Source: Parachlorella kessleri
Taxonomy: Eukaryota; Chlorophyta; Trebouxiophyceae; Chlorellales; Chlorellaceae
DNA length: 61,099 bases
Assembly (NCBI GenBank): GCA_001598975.1
Contig: BBXU01000963.1
Location: 1 to 61,099 of the forward strand
Direction of reading: 5' to 3'
Shown here: piece by piece, positions 1 to 10,070 of the stretch
How positions within the stretch are numbered: the stretch's first letter is position 1
Layout: each line of letters opens with the position of its first letter
Notes under the pieces: model-generated
The model's input: the letters and a program-made list of their open reading frames with translations, nothing else
The model's database searches: none
Told to the model about the DNA's origin: nothing
Made by a program: the position numbers and the translations under genes

Positions 1-25
1 CCCACCACACACACACACCCCACCC
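1..25. repeat. CA-rich simple sequence at left contig edge
   Basis: The first bases are a run of CA/CCA units. Together with the C run and CA-rich tail at the right edge, this suggests that assembly stopped at simple sequence on both sides and that the window is an entire contig. Confidence 0.7.
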
Positions 26-271
26 GCTAGGGGCTTTCCCGCGTTCCACACAGACTCCCACCCACGGCTTGGGTGCTTAGTCACACTACCATGCTGCTGT
101 CACTCTGCCACCAGGGCACTTACAAGATCATGCATGCGTCCCGGGTACCATGCAGATTGCCCAGCTCAACCATTCATCCACTGTCGTCACACTTGTGCGA
201 TCCAGTCAAGTCACCTGTCATGCAACCACTCCTTCCACGGCATGGTTCCCTGTTCTCCTGCGCGCACTCAC

Positions 272-3200
272 TTGACTGTGCACGCGTCCCCCGGCACCAC
301 CATGTCCAGCTCCGTGACCGCCTCACGCAGGCCAGCCACCGCCACGTGTGCCCCCGTGGCGGTGCCCACCGGCGGGATGGACAGGTCGCGGCTCAGCATG
401 AAGAGCCGCGTGCGCCCCTCCCCCGCGCCGGCACCGGCGCAGGCCAGCAGCAGAGCCCCGCGCGCGTAGTGGGCTGCCACCACCTCCAGGCCTCTGCAGA
501 GCGCACACAGCACCCATGTTGTGGCTTGGTGTGAGTTTCACATAAGCATCCTGACTCAGCAGTGCCTTGGTACAGCATCCTGGCAGAGGAAACATGTCCA
601 GGAGCCGGGCCATCCTGAAGAGCAGGTCCCGGGGAACCCTTCGGCAAATCTTTGCATAGAATTACCCTGCTTCCAGGTCCACATCAGTGCTTCCTGCGCG
701 CCCTACCTGCGGTACTGCCTCAGGGCACTTCCCCTAGCGCCACTGCCGGTATCACCCCCACTCACCTCTGGCCCTGCGCCGCCCCACCGCCCCGGCCCGG
801 CGCGCCTGCTGATGTCGGCATGGCTTGCCGTGCCACCTCCGCACGTAGCCTGTCTGGCCGTATGCCTGCAGCCATGTGGTGCGGGTGAATCCTCTTTTGG
901 CTGGGCCCTCGCAGGTCTGTCTGCCCAACAGTCACCAGCATCCTGCTCGCACATGGGTGACAGGGCTATGCCCCCTGCGCTGCAACGCAGGCGGGGGTTG
1001 CAATAGCTCAGATGCCATACGGCCAGCCTTCACCCGACAGAAAAAAAAAGCCGACAGTGTGCCGTCCGACCACTCACTGTCAGGCGGGACACCATAGCGT
1101 GCGGGTATCGTGCTCCAGAACACCCTGCGCCCATCGGCAGTCACAGTCAGCAGGTGCAGCCGCTGGGAGTCTGCCGGTGGGATGGGGGCCATGTACACGA
1201 CTGAAGCGCCCTTGTCGCCGCTGCCGCGCCCAAACACGTCCCGCCCTGCAGGTAGCAAGGCAGTGGCAGGCGTCCCTGAAGCTTTCTCACAGTTCTGCAG
1301 GCATCCCCGCGGACGCAGCACAGAACAGCCTGCAACTTCGGTTGTGCAGGGTGGGTTGAATCGCGTAGTGCTGCTCCTGCGAGTAGCGATAAGTCCTGCC
1401 TTGCCAGGTGCACACTACCAGACTGAGCACTTAGAAGCGATTGCACTTAATTTCCCGAGCAACAGCAGTAGCTCACCAGCGAGTCTGCTTGTATCTGTCT
1501 CCTAAGATTACCAAGGGACTTACCGCCCAGGGCATTTGAAGCCTCCAGCAGGAAGGAGGCCGTCTCCGCAACCTTGTGGGGGGCGTCAGTGCCAGACGAG
1601 CCCAGGTCGAACACCTGCTGACACCATGCCCAAGGACGAGGAGAGTGTCATTGCTATGTGTGGATTCGTGGAGCGAGCAGAGGTGATCGCAACAAACATA
1701 AGCAGACTGCACAGCGCTGACTGCACGATCTCAGCATGGATGAACACCATGGGCACAGCATGGCCTCTGTCGCTGGCAGCCCTGGGCCCGCCATGACATC
1801 CTCAAACTGCGAACGAGGAAATCATTGGATACCAAGCCCACCTCCAAGGACACCCGACCCCATGCCACCCCCTGAGCTGACATGTCAGCTGCCTGGCTTC
1901 CCACCTGGATGCCGCTGGTCTGTGTGCGAGCATACAGGATGTGCCGTGCATCGTCTACCACCAAGTCCACAAGCGCTGACGGGGCGCCAAACAGGAAGGC
2001 CGGCACAAAGGCTGGCAGCAGCTGCCGTATACCGCCAGTGTGGCAGACCTGCAGAAAGACCGGGGTTTTAATACAAGAGGCTTGGAGTCATAGAATGAGC
2101 AGGCAAGTGAGCCTACCACCCCAAGCGTCAAGGGAGAAGTGGCATTTTAATCTGGTGAAACGAAAACCCATACGCTTGCCTGCCAGGATGTCCTAAAGAG
2201 CCTGTAGCACTACCGGCTGCCCGGGCCTATGTAGGTTGGACCCACTCCCCTATTTGCGAACATGGGACCCTGTCTGCTGCAGATGATCCCAACCACTATT
2301 TTTGAACCCCCTAAGCCCTCAAAGGCCGGCAAGACACTTTCTCCTCACACGCCTGCCCCCAGACGAAGCAGCACGCGGCAAGAGGCAAACGCATGGTCAG
2401 ATACCTTACGACGACGTGCCCCACGGTAGGGCCACCACTCTCTCTGCGCCGACCCACCTTGGAGCATCGCTTGCTGCGCCAGCCCTCCCCAGTGGAGTAC
2501 AGCAGCTCATAGAGGTTGCCATCAGCCCCGCCCAGAAAGATGCGGCCCTCGGCTGACCCTGCTACTGTCACCATGGTCACATTGTCTGCCGGCACGCTGT
2601 AGAGCGGCAGCGGCCGCAGGGAGACCTGCGTTGCCGGCTCGCCGTGGGGGCCCGGGGCGCAGCACACGCCCAGCAGGACTATCTGCCAGCAGGAGCACCA
2701 CAAAACAGCGCTTTGCGAACCCAAGAGCTTCTTGAGAAATGACCCGAGAAGATATATAAACAACTAACAGCACCAAAGGGGCCACAGTGACTACCAAGCA
2801 CAAGCCTGGCCGGAGTTGCCCTTGCCACGAGGCAAACTAACAGTATTCACTTTGCCCCACAGACGCCAAGGAGCCAGCACCGTGTCCACAGTCGATCCAA
2901 CCCCCACCAATGATGATCTAACCCGCAGGGTAACAGCAGCGCACTGGCCATGCATGGACTCGCCTCTGTCGTCGTGCAGAGCACCAGCAGGTGCTGTATG
3001 GCCTCCACAAACACACCCTGCCGCGGCCGCACCAGCCCAACCGCGCAGATGGACTGCTCCTCGCCGCTATACTCAAGGGGCACGTCCTGCCTGCACCCAG
3101 CAAGGCATGCAGAGCATGCACCTCATGGGTGGTCATCCACCGTGGCACCCACAGCAGCTAAGGCTGACGACAGGTTGAGGTACCACACATCCTGCAGGGC

Positions 3201-4022
3201 CCACCCTCCGTCCCTGGGACAAGTTCCTCATACCACCACACCCCACAAGTCCCCCCCCAAATACCCTCAGTTGCAAAGTCCCGGACAGCATGGGATCAGC
3301 TTGAGTTCATTACAATCATAATTAGTTGCACTTTCGCAAGCCGGCTGCCTCAGATCCCTGTTCTGCCCTTCGCCTCGTCCCAGGACCCACCACTTGTCAA
3401 AGCGCCATAGGAACAGGGAGTTGTCCACGGAGGCCCATGCCCTCCTAATCTCAGGGAACACGCCGCAAAATGCCACTGTTTGACAGGCTGCGTAGCGCTC
3501 CAGCACCATGGCAGGCATCTCGTTCAGGATGGGAGACAGGGGCCTCAGCAGGGAGGGCCACTGCAGGAAGCGCAAGGTAAGGCAGTTATTACAAAAGCTC
3601 ACACCTAAACCAAGTCTGGAGCATCGTGTAGATTCATTGCAGGTGAAATACAGCCAAAGTAAACTTGGCACTGCAGCACTGCCGCAGTCAGCCCTGGGCG
3701 CAGGGCAGATTTTCAACCTGGTGCACCTATGTAGAGGGTGCATTGGGAAAGGTACAAAATTTTGTACTTGTCTACAAGAAATGCTTACCCCCTGAGGCTG
3801 GAAAGAGTATTGGGTCTCCCTGACGCTGTGTGACAGCAGGTCGAAGAGGTCAGCAGGCTTGGCATCCTCCCTGATGACGTTTCTGACGTGCTTCCAGGCC
3901 GATGAGACCTGCTCAATATCGGTGGTGCCAGTTGCCCGTGGAACAGGGGCAGATGTGGCTGGGGATGCTTGCCTAGCCACGTCTAGCGCCCAGACAGGCG
4001 GGGGAGGTGCTGCAAGGCTCAT
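272..4022 (-). CDS. NUP155: Nucleoporin NUP155, N-terminal half (3' part beyond left edge)
   Basis: Inner-ring scaffold nucleoporin of the nuclear pore complex (yeast Nup170/Nup157 family). At least six exons read leftwards from the ATG at 4022. Recognisable pieces, in order: an N-terminal exon at about 3790-4022; an exon near 3405-3561 with VFPEIRRAW and LFLWRFDKW; EEQSICAVGLVRPRQGVFVE near 3000-3065; DNVTMVTVAGSAEGRIFLGG and YELLYSTGEGW near 2490-2580; DLVVDDARHILYART near 1920-1970; LHLLTVTADGRRVFWST near 1100-1190; and a last visible exon at 272-493, bounded by a clean acceptor and donor, with GALLLACAGAGAGEG. These match the N-terminal beta-propeller of plant-type NUP155 in order and spacing. 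The alpha-solenoid half is absent only because the window ends. Exons between about 500 and 1050 are less certain. The start is 247 bp from the divergent MIS12-like gene. Confidence 0.85.
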
Positions 4023-4269
4023 CCTCAGCCCGATCTATATTGATTGCGTGTGATCAGCAGCATCGGACAGGCTCGCCTTGCTTCATGTTATGGGCGGGAG
4101 CGGAAGCCCGCTCATTATTTCAAGTTTGCGGGGTTGCATATTTCACGAGTAGTGCTCGTTGTCATCCGCTGTCTCGTGCATTCCCTCTACTCATATAAGC
4201 GTCCCCTGTGTGCCAGCTGCTCTTTGGTGCCACAGCTGATCACAACCCCAGCACTTGCACACCCTCAAC
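4023..4269. promoter_or_regulatory. Putative bidirectional promoter, NUP155 / MIS12-like
   Basis: Only 247 bp separate the two start codons, so both 5' UTRs and the promoters must fit here. On the plus side there is a TATA-like CATATAAG about 75 bp before the MIS12-like ATG. Mid-region there are GC-rich patches (GGGCGGGAG near 4093, TTTGCGGGG near 4123) that loosely resemble E2F-type sites. The spacing is seen directly; the roles of the motifs are inference. Confidence 0.5.
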
Positions 4270-7105
4270 ATGGCTGAGCAGTCCGGGGAACATATGCAAA
4301 TAGAGCAGGTGCGCAAGGCGACCAAGCCTGACCTTGCACTCTGGAACGGCCCAAGCTCCTTAAAATCGAGAAAGCGAGAGATATTGTTACTTGCAGGGGC
4401 AGTGTGGGCCCCAGCCTAGCATCACAACTGCGGCACAGGCGCTAGACCTCAACTGCAAGGGCCTTGTAGACCAGGTTTATGACTCGGTGAGTGTTGTCCA
4501 GGGAATGCTCAACCACCCTGGACTGCCCCAGCCCCAGCGTGCGAGACGGGAAGTGCAACTCTGGTCCTCGTGCTACTTTCTTGCTTGCAGGTGGCAACAC
4601 TTTGTGCGGAAGGGCTTGGTACGGTAAGCAGGTGAGGCAGCACGGTTCGGTAACTGCGCCAGGGAGCCGACTAGAGGAGAGCAAAACACTGCTGTTTGGA
4701 CTGGGTTAACCTAGATGGTATCCATGCGTCCCAAAGCAGTACAAGGTTTATGCCTTGTACTGTGTTGTCTCAAGCCAGCAGCATGTTGCAACTTTTGCAG
4801 AGGAGTGCGGGAGCTTCGTGTGTTGGAGGGTGGTGAAGAGGGGCCAGAACTTGCGCTGGCCCCTGAGGTCCTGGATGTTCTCTGGCAGGTAAGCGTCATG
4901 GAGCGTCTTTGCATTGTAGGGTTGTGATGCAGATGCATGTAGATATGCCAGGCAACCTACCATCGTGTGAGAGATAGGTGCTTGGCACCCTTGATGCTAA
5001 ATGAGGTCCATGTTGCAGGGAACAACAGGCTCCTAAGGTATTGGGGCTCCCTTTCGTACTGACAGCGCAGCACATGATATCCATGTGTAGGGGATTGCAA
5101 CACTGGAAGATGCCCACGAGGCTCGGATTGAAGAGCAGATGGCGAAGTTTGAAGCCCACGTCATGCAGGCAAGCGTGTCGCTCTTTACAAGAGGCGGCAA
5201 ACTGGGTGTGCGCCAGGCAGGAGGAATGAAGTGGATTGCCTTGGCCTCTTAGCAGACCAAACCGCACACGATACTGAGCTCACAAATGCCCAAGGGCTTG
5301 CAATGTAGCGAAGTATGATCAGGCCAGGCCTCCTTGGCTGACCTGCCTGCACAACTGCCAGCCAAGTTCCAGCCAGTGCTTGTGCAGACCTGCTTGCATG
5401 TTCCGGCGGGCCTTGTGGCATCGGCGCCGCCGTCCACACCCTCGGCCCAGCTGGCGCAGCAAGGCGCTGGGGCGGTGACAGATGAGGCGCAGCTGGAAGA
5501 ACTCACCGCCCAATTAAATCGTATTCGTGCAGAAATCGCTGAGGTAATCTCTGGTAACTACTGCAAGTTCTATTTCGTTAAGGTGCAGGTGGTCCACACA
5601 CAGTGGAGATAGGATATAGTTATATGAGTTCTATTGTGTGGAAGTCAAGGGCGTGCATTATGATGTTCTTGATGGTTGCGAGGGCACGCTTGTTGAAGTC
5701 ATCCTGGGAATGTTTGGATTCTATTGGGATGATAAGGAGGGGAAGCAATGGGTGCCATGCAGGCTAACCAGACAGCGCGGCGGACTCAGCGGGAAATCAA
5801 GCAGTATGATGAGGCTCTAAAGAAGTATGGTGAGGGCTGTCTGAGCCTGGGCGGGGAGCAGGCCAAGCCATAAGTGTGCTGGATCAGGGATCCTTACAGA
5901 CCCTGGGAGTGTACCTGCTGCAGTCAGAGAGAAAGCCTCATCTCTCTGCAGGCGCCCTGTATCAATGGGTACAGTCGGTTCACGCTGTCTCTGTGGTTGC
6001 TCGATGCCCCGCCCCTGGCACCGAGCTGCACTGGGACATGTGCTGCAGGGGACCTGAGCGAGCTGCAAGCCGTGGTGGGGGCGCTGGCAGGGAAGGAGAA
6101 TGCTGCAGAGGATGCCCAGGCCATGGTAACCGTGGGGGCAGTCTTGGAGGTAAGAGGAGTCGGGCATCGCAGGAGAGAAACAGGAAACAGCTGGAACAAC
6201 AGCAATCAGGAGGGCTGTGGTTGAGAGATGGTTAGGAGCTGCTGAGAGTCATGTGCATGGCCAGAGTAGTTTGTGGGGTGGCCAGTTGGCGGAGGGCGCT
6301 GGGATGGGCGGGGCTCTGGAGTGCTGGCTTCCTTTGGAGAGTCCTGGAAAGCCAGCAATCAGGAAGTGCTGTGCTGCACTGTTGTTTGCACAAGTGGCTG
6401 GCATTGACCTTGCAGCGCGAGTGCGCTGGGCTGGAGCAGGTGGGGCGGCAGAGGGCCGACAGGGCGAGAGGCCCCCCAAAGGATGGTAAGAGGATACCAT
6501 AAATCCCCCACCATACCCTGCCTTAGCCACCTGCAATGTTTTGGAGTCATTTCTACACCGCCCTGCTAGTGGTATTAGCATGGGTGGCAGGTAGTGCGAA
6601 CAGGGAGTGAGTTGAGCTGGAGTGACAGGGCTGGATGCAGAATGTGCCTATATACTACCATTGCGCAAAGGTGTGGCGCCGGGGCTGTCATGGTAACGGA
6701 GCCTCGACACTATGTGTCTGCGGTGGAGGGTGAAATGTGTTGGCGGGTATAGCAGACAATGCTTGATAGTAAGGTGGACCAGGTTTGATACTGCTGGCAG
6801 ACATGCTATCGGAAGTAGCTGGTTGTTATCTGTCGAGGCTACATGCAGGGCATGTTCTTAAGGCTTGCCCAAGTGACTGAGCCAGTGGGCTCACTACTAG
6901 AGATGGCAGGGAGAGTTGAAATTTGAAGCAGAAGCGCTAGGAAAGGCATGCGAACAGCGCCAACAGGACTTCTCAGGTCTCTGTTTTTGTTTGCCTGCCT
7001 GCAGCTGCCGCAGCAGAGAAGGAGCTGCTGCAGCTCCATCCTGCAGCTGCGGGGCTGACCCCGTCTGACCTGCGGGCGTTTCAGGAGCTTCTGGCCAGCC
7101 AGTAA
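4270..7105 (+). CDS. MIS12-like kinetochore protein
   Basis: Likely subunit of the Mis12 complex, which links centromeric chromatin to the outer kinetochore. Ten exons can be joined in frame from ATG 4270 to TAA 7105, giving roughly 270 residues, close to the usual MIS12 length. Exon 2 carries LDLNCKGLVDQVYDSV, which resembles the opening helix of plant MIS12; exon 5 has a charged helix (ARIEEQMAKFEAHVMQ) and exon 6 begins with QTCLHVPAGL, where plant MIS12 has a Cys-aliphatic-Val-Pro-x-Gly-hydrophobic motif after its WEQY helix. The rest is predicted coiled coil (LTAQLNRIRAEIAE, REIKQYDEALKKY), as expected for this family. Exon 3 must use the donor after AGCAG at about 4632 to keep the frame. 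The intron after exon 5 starts with GC, not GT. The assignment rests on pattern and length, so it is moderate; another coiled-coil kinetochore protein is possible. Confidence 0.5.
6574..6645 (+). repeat. Dispersed repeat family copy A (partial)
   Basis: Contains GGGTGGCAGGTAGTGCGAA followed by GTGACAGGGCTGGATGCAG. The same blocks occur in the same order near 9410-9530 (opposite strand), 49158-49365 and 56346-56436. This copy lies in the last intron of the MIS12-like gene. Confidence 0.7.
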
Positions 7106-7820
7106 TCGTGAAGTCAGCGTAGGACTGGGTAACAGGGTGCCATCCCCATGGGGGTCAGCGGCATCTCCTGTGTCATAAGAGCGCACCTGCCCCTGGCAAG
7201 TTGGCCTACTAAACATCGTTACCATCAGCCCAACCCAGGGTCCAGCAGGCTGGGTTCGCCGTTGATCAAGGGTTAGCCCGTGAAGCTTGAGAAAATGGCA
7301 CTCCATATGTGTGGGCCCTCTAGTGGAACATCATTCAGAACTTTTCCTGTAACACTATGACTGGGCTGCTGTATAAGAGTTAGACATTGGGGTCTATAAA
7401 GACCCAACAAGGCCTTCCTACAAACTTCTGAAACTACACCGACGGCAAGGCTTCCCAGCTGGTGTCAAGGGTTAAGAGCTCACTTCCCAAATGGCCGTTC
7501 CAAATGTGCTTCAGTTCGGCGAGCAAGCAAACTGTGCCTCCACCTGCTAGCTATATCCAGGCTCGCTTCAACTACACTTGCACGCCACCTACAAAGAAGT
7601 AGATAATTGTCTAGCGTTGCCAGCGCCTTATACTGCTGCCCTGGCCGGGCTTCCTAGCGGTGCCTTACGGGGAAGCAACCCGGCTGACAGACGACAGGCC
7701 ATGGCATGAACTGTGCTACCTATCAGCTATCAGCACCTCAGGCTGGTCATTCCACCTGACTGCTAGCAAGGTGGGTGGCAGGCCCATCAGGTCAAGCCTG
7801 CCAGGCAGCCATTACTAGTT
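7106..7820. other. Intergenic, convergent 3' ends
   Basis: About 715 bp between the stop codons of the MIS12-like gene and mS38, which converge. It must hold both 3' UTRs and poly(A) signals. I see no coding stretch with splice logic and no repeat. Confidence 0.6.
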
Positions 7821-8601
7821 TCAGCGGCTCTTCCGGCGGTCGCGCTTGAGCCGCTTCTTGTGTTTATGCTTGTTCTGCAGTGTCAGCGCAGCAGGATAAA
7901 GCTAACACAGACTGCTTGTGAGAGACTGTAAGGGCACACACCATGCACGCTGGTCAGCCCAAGGTTGTAAAGACATAGCCAACGCTCTCTGGCCCCAACA
8001 AGAGCGCAAGGCGCTCGTTCATTTGACCAACCCCTACTCAGCCGCCACTTACCATCTTGCGTTTCCGCTTCCGCATCACCGAGTCCGCTTGCCATTCGAT
8101 GCGCTCCCCCATGCTGCCCTGCTCCAGCACAGGCTCCAACTGGGCTGCCATCCCAGACAGGGACTGCAGCTGAAGGCTCCAATGGCTGGTGGCATCCATC
8201 ACAAACGGGCCCTGCCAGAGGCGAGGGGGCGCCGCCGGCTGCCGCCACTGCTGCTGCACTGCTGCTCGTAGGCGCGAGGCTGTGCTAGGCACGCCTGCAG
8301 GTACAAGAAATGGAAGGTGCCACAGGGTTCCTTAAAATCTATGGCGCAGCAGTCCAGTACCGATATATCGCGGTAGCTGGCTGTCGACAGCAGCAGGCCT
8401 GGTGCAAAACTGAAAGGGGTATGGGGGGTCGATGGCACTGGTACTGCAGGAGCAACCTTAACCTCGTTCACCTTTCTGGGCAACTGATTCCGCAGCAGCC
8501 ACACCAGCCTGCACTTCGACTGCTTGGGCTGCAGGTGCCACCAAACCCAAGCTTCGCAGGCCGCCCCCAAGGCTTCTAAACAGCTGCCGCAGGTGTCTCA
8601 T
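7821..8601 (-). CDS. Mitochondrial small ribosomal subunit protein mS38 (AURKAIP1/COX24 family)
   Basis: Small protein of the mitochondrial ribosomal small subunit. Three exons join exactly: 8472-8601, 8053-8294 and 7821-7874, giving 141 residues. The N-terminus (MRHLRQLFRSLGGGLRSLGL) is an arginine-rich, acid-free amphipathic segment typical of a mitochondrial presequence. The middle has WQGPFVMDATSHWSLQLQSL. The C-terminus joins SVMRKRKRKM (exon 2) to NKHKHKKRLKRDRRKSR (exon 3), the diagnostic Ser-Val-x-Arg-(K/R)-rich-KMxKHK tail of the mS38/COX24 family. Phases are consistent (1, then 0) and all introns have GT-AG ends. The first in-frame ATG after a stop-rich region was taken as the start. 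The gene is compact beside a repeat-rich intergenic region. Confidence 0.85.
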
Positions 8602-8792
8602 TATTGCTGCTTGCTCGCCGACCCTCTAAGGCTGCATGAAGTGTGTCAGGCTAAAACGCTACAGGGGACGGCTGTGCGATGCTGATGTCCAGCAATCAAT
8701 TGCTCCGGCACACGGTTTAATGAAGTTTTAAGTACGACGGAGACCTTGGTCCTTGCTGGTCCACCAGGCCAGGGTTATGTAAGGTGTACAAA

Positions 8793-8820
8793 CCCCCCCC
8801 CCCCCCCACCCCCCCCCACC
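8793..8820. repeat. C-rich tract
   Basis: Twenty-eight bases that are C except for two isolated A residues, at the outer edge of the left arm of the foldback element. Likely unstable and error-prone in sequencing. Confidence 0.8.
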
Positions 8821-8824
8821 CCTT

Positions 8825-9295
8825 TGGCGAAGCCTTGGTGCCAAGCCATGCCAAGCACCACCTCCAGCAGACAAGACTCCAGTTCTCTCCAGCACAGGAA
8901 GGCAGAGCAGTTCGGTAGTCCTATACCATAAATCAGGCAACGAACCTGTGAATCTAGAGAGCCTTCGACACTCGGAACGCGAAAAACTGGGTGTGCTCAG
9001 CTTCCTTGGCGATCCCACCAGGGAGCAGTGACCTGTGCTCCCTTCCTGGAAGTTGTAGGAAGGGTATGCCAGAAAGGGAGCACACCTCATTGCTCCCTGG
9101 TAGGATGGCCAAGCAAGCTCAGCACACCCAGAAATTTTCACGTTCCGACAGTCAAAGGCTCTAGATTCACAGGTTCGTTATCTGATTCAGGGTAAAAGAA
9201 CTACCCAAATGGGCTTTGCCTGCCTGTGCTGGGGAGAACTGGAATCTTGGCTGCAGGAGATGAGGCTTGGCAGCAAGGCTATGCCTGTGGTGGGA
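8825..9295. repeat. Long imperfect inverted repeat (foldback / MITE-like element)
   Basis: Two arms of about 230 bp face each other around a short centre near 9055-9065. Reading inward on the left: CCTTGGTGCCAAGCC, CCAGTTCTCTCCAGCACAGG, CGAACCTGTGAATCTAGAG, CTGGGTGTGCTCAG, ACCAGGGAGCA. The reverse complement of the right arm gives the same blocks in the same order with a few substitutions (CCAGTTCTCCCCAGCACAGG, CGAACCTGTGAATCTAGAG, CTGGGTGTGCTGAG, ACCAGGGAGCA). No transposase frame lies inside. The structure fits a non-autonomous foldback or MITE-type DNA element. Exact ends and target-site duplication were not resolved. Confidence 0.8.
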
Positions 9296-9409
9296 CCTCC
9301 TGTGCTGGGCTTTTAGTCCTGGCTTGGCTGAGTGACACTTACTTGACCGCCTATGCTCTCCTCCCCACCCACCCACACACCCACCACCGCCTCTCAGCAC
9401 CAACACAAC

Positions 9410-9530
9410 GGGGAGAGAATTACTGGCTCAGAACTCAGGCAAGACTCAGGCTCATTCTGCATCCAGCCCTGTCAGTCCAGTCCAGCCCAGGTCTCCTCCC
9501 TGTTCGCACTACCTGCCACCCATGCTAACA
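9410..9530 (-). repeat. Dispersed repeat family copy B (longest)
   Basis: On the minus strand it reads GGGTGGCAGGTAGTGCGAA, then a CTGGGCTGGACTG block, TGACAGGGCTGGATGCAG, CTTGCCTGAGTTCTGAGCCA and GTAATTCTCTCC. The downstream blocks also match the copy at 49238-49365 (CTTGCCTGAGATCTGAGCCA). It starts about 115 bp outside the right arm of the foldback element, so the two may be parts of one composite insertion. Confidence 0.75.
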
Positions 9531-10070
9531 GCGGGGCTGTGGTAGTTTTTGGGGTCCTTTGGATGTGTCACAGGTGCACGGGGCCCAGAATTCGTGCCTT
9601 TTGCTATGAAGCATTCTGCGCAGTCCACCTGGCTGCAGGGACAACTTTGAGGATTAGACACAGTAAACTCCAGCATGACAGCCTGTTGGGTGCCGGCACA
9701 TAGAGAGGAGCTTTTCCTTGGAAAAGGGTGGGTGCTTCCAAGTTAAGAGTCACCACCACAACGTCACTGTGGCTACTAGACATGCAAAAAGCACCGTCAA
9801 GTATGGTCAAATCCATACAGCGTACCGCCAGCTGACCATGCTCCCATATGTCCCCCACTGGGCCAGGTGCGGCTCACAAAATGCCAGGATGCACTCTGCC
9901 CACAAGCCACAAGATCCAAGCATCAACTCCTAAATAGCATGCACCACCCCCATCCCGACAGGGAAACACAAAGCACACTGCGGTGCACCGTTTTATGCAG
10001 GCTGAAACAGTTCTCCCACCCAGGCCAGGTGGGCCAGCCCTTGCCCAGAAAAATCACGGCCATAATGCCT
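9531..10070. other. Intergenic, 3' flank of the AASDH-type gene
   Basis: No gene supported. It holds a 28-nt segment at 9817-9844 that recurs at 19597-19624 with about three mismatches, and presumably the 3' UTR of the AASDH-type gene. Confidence 0.5.
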
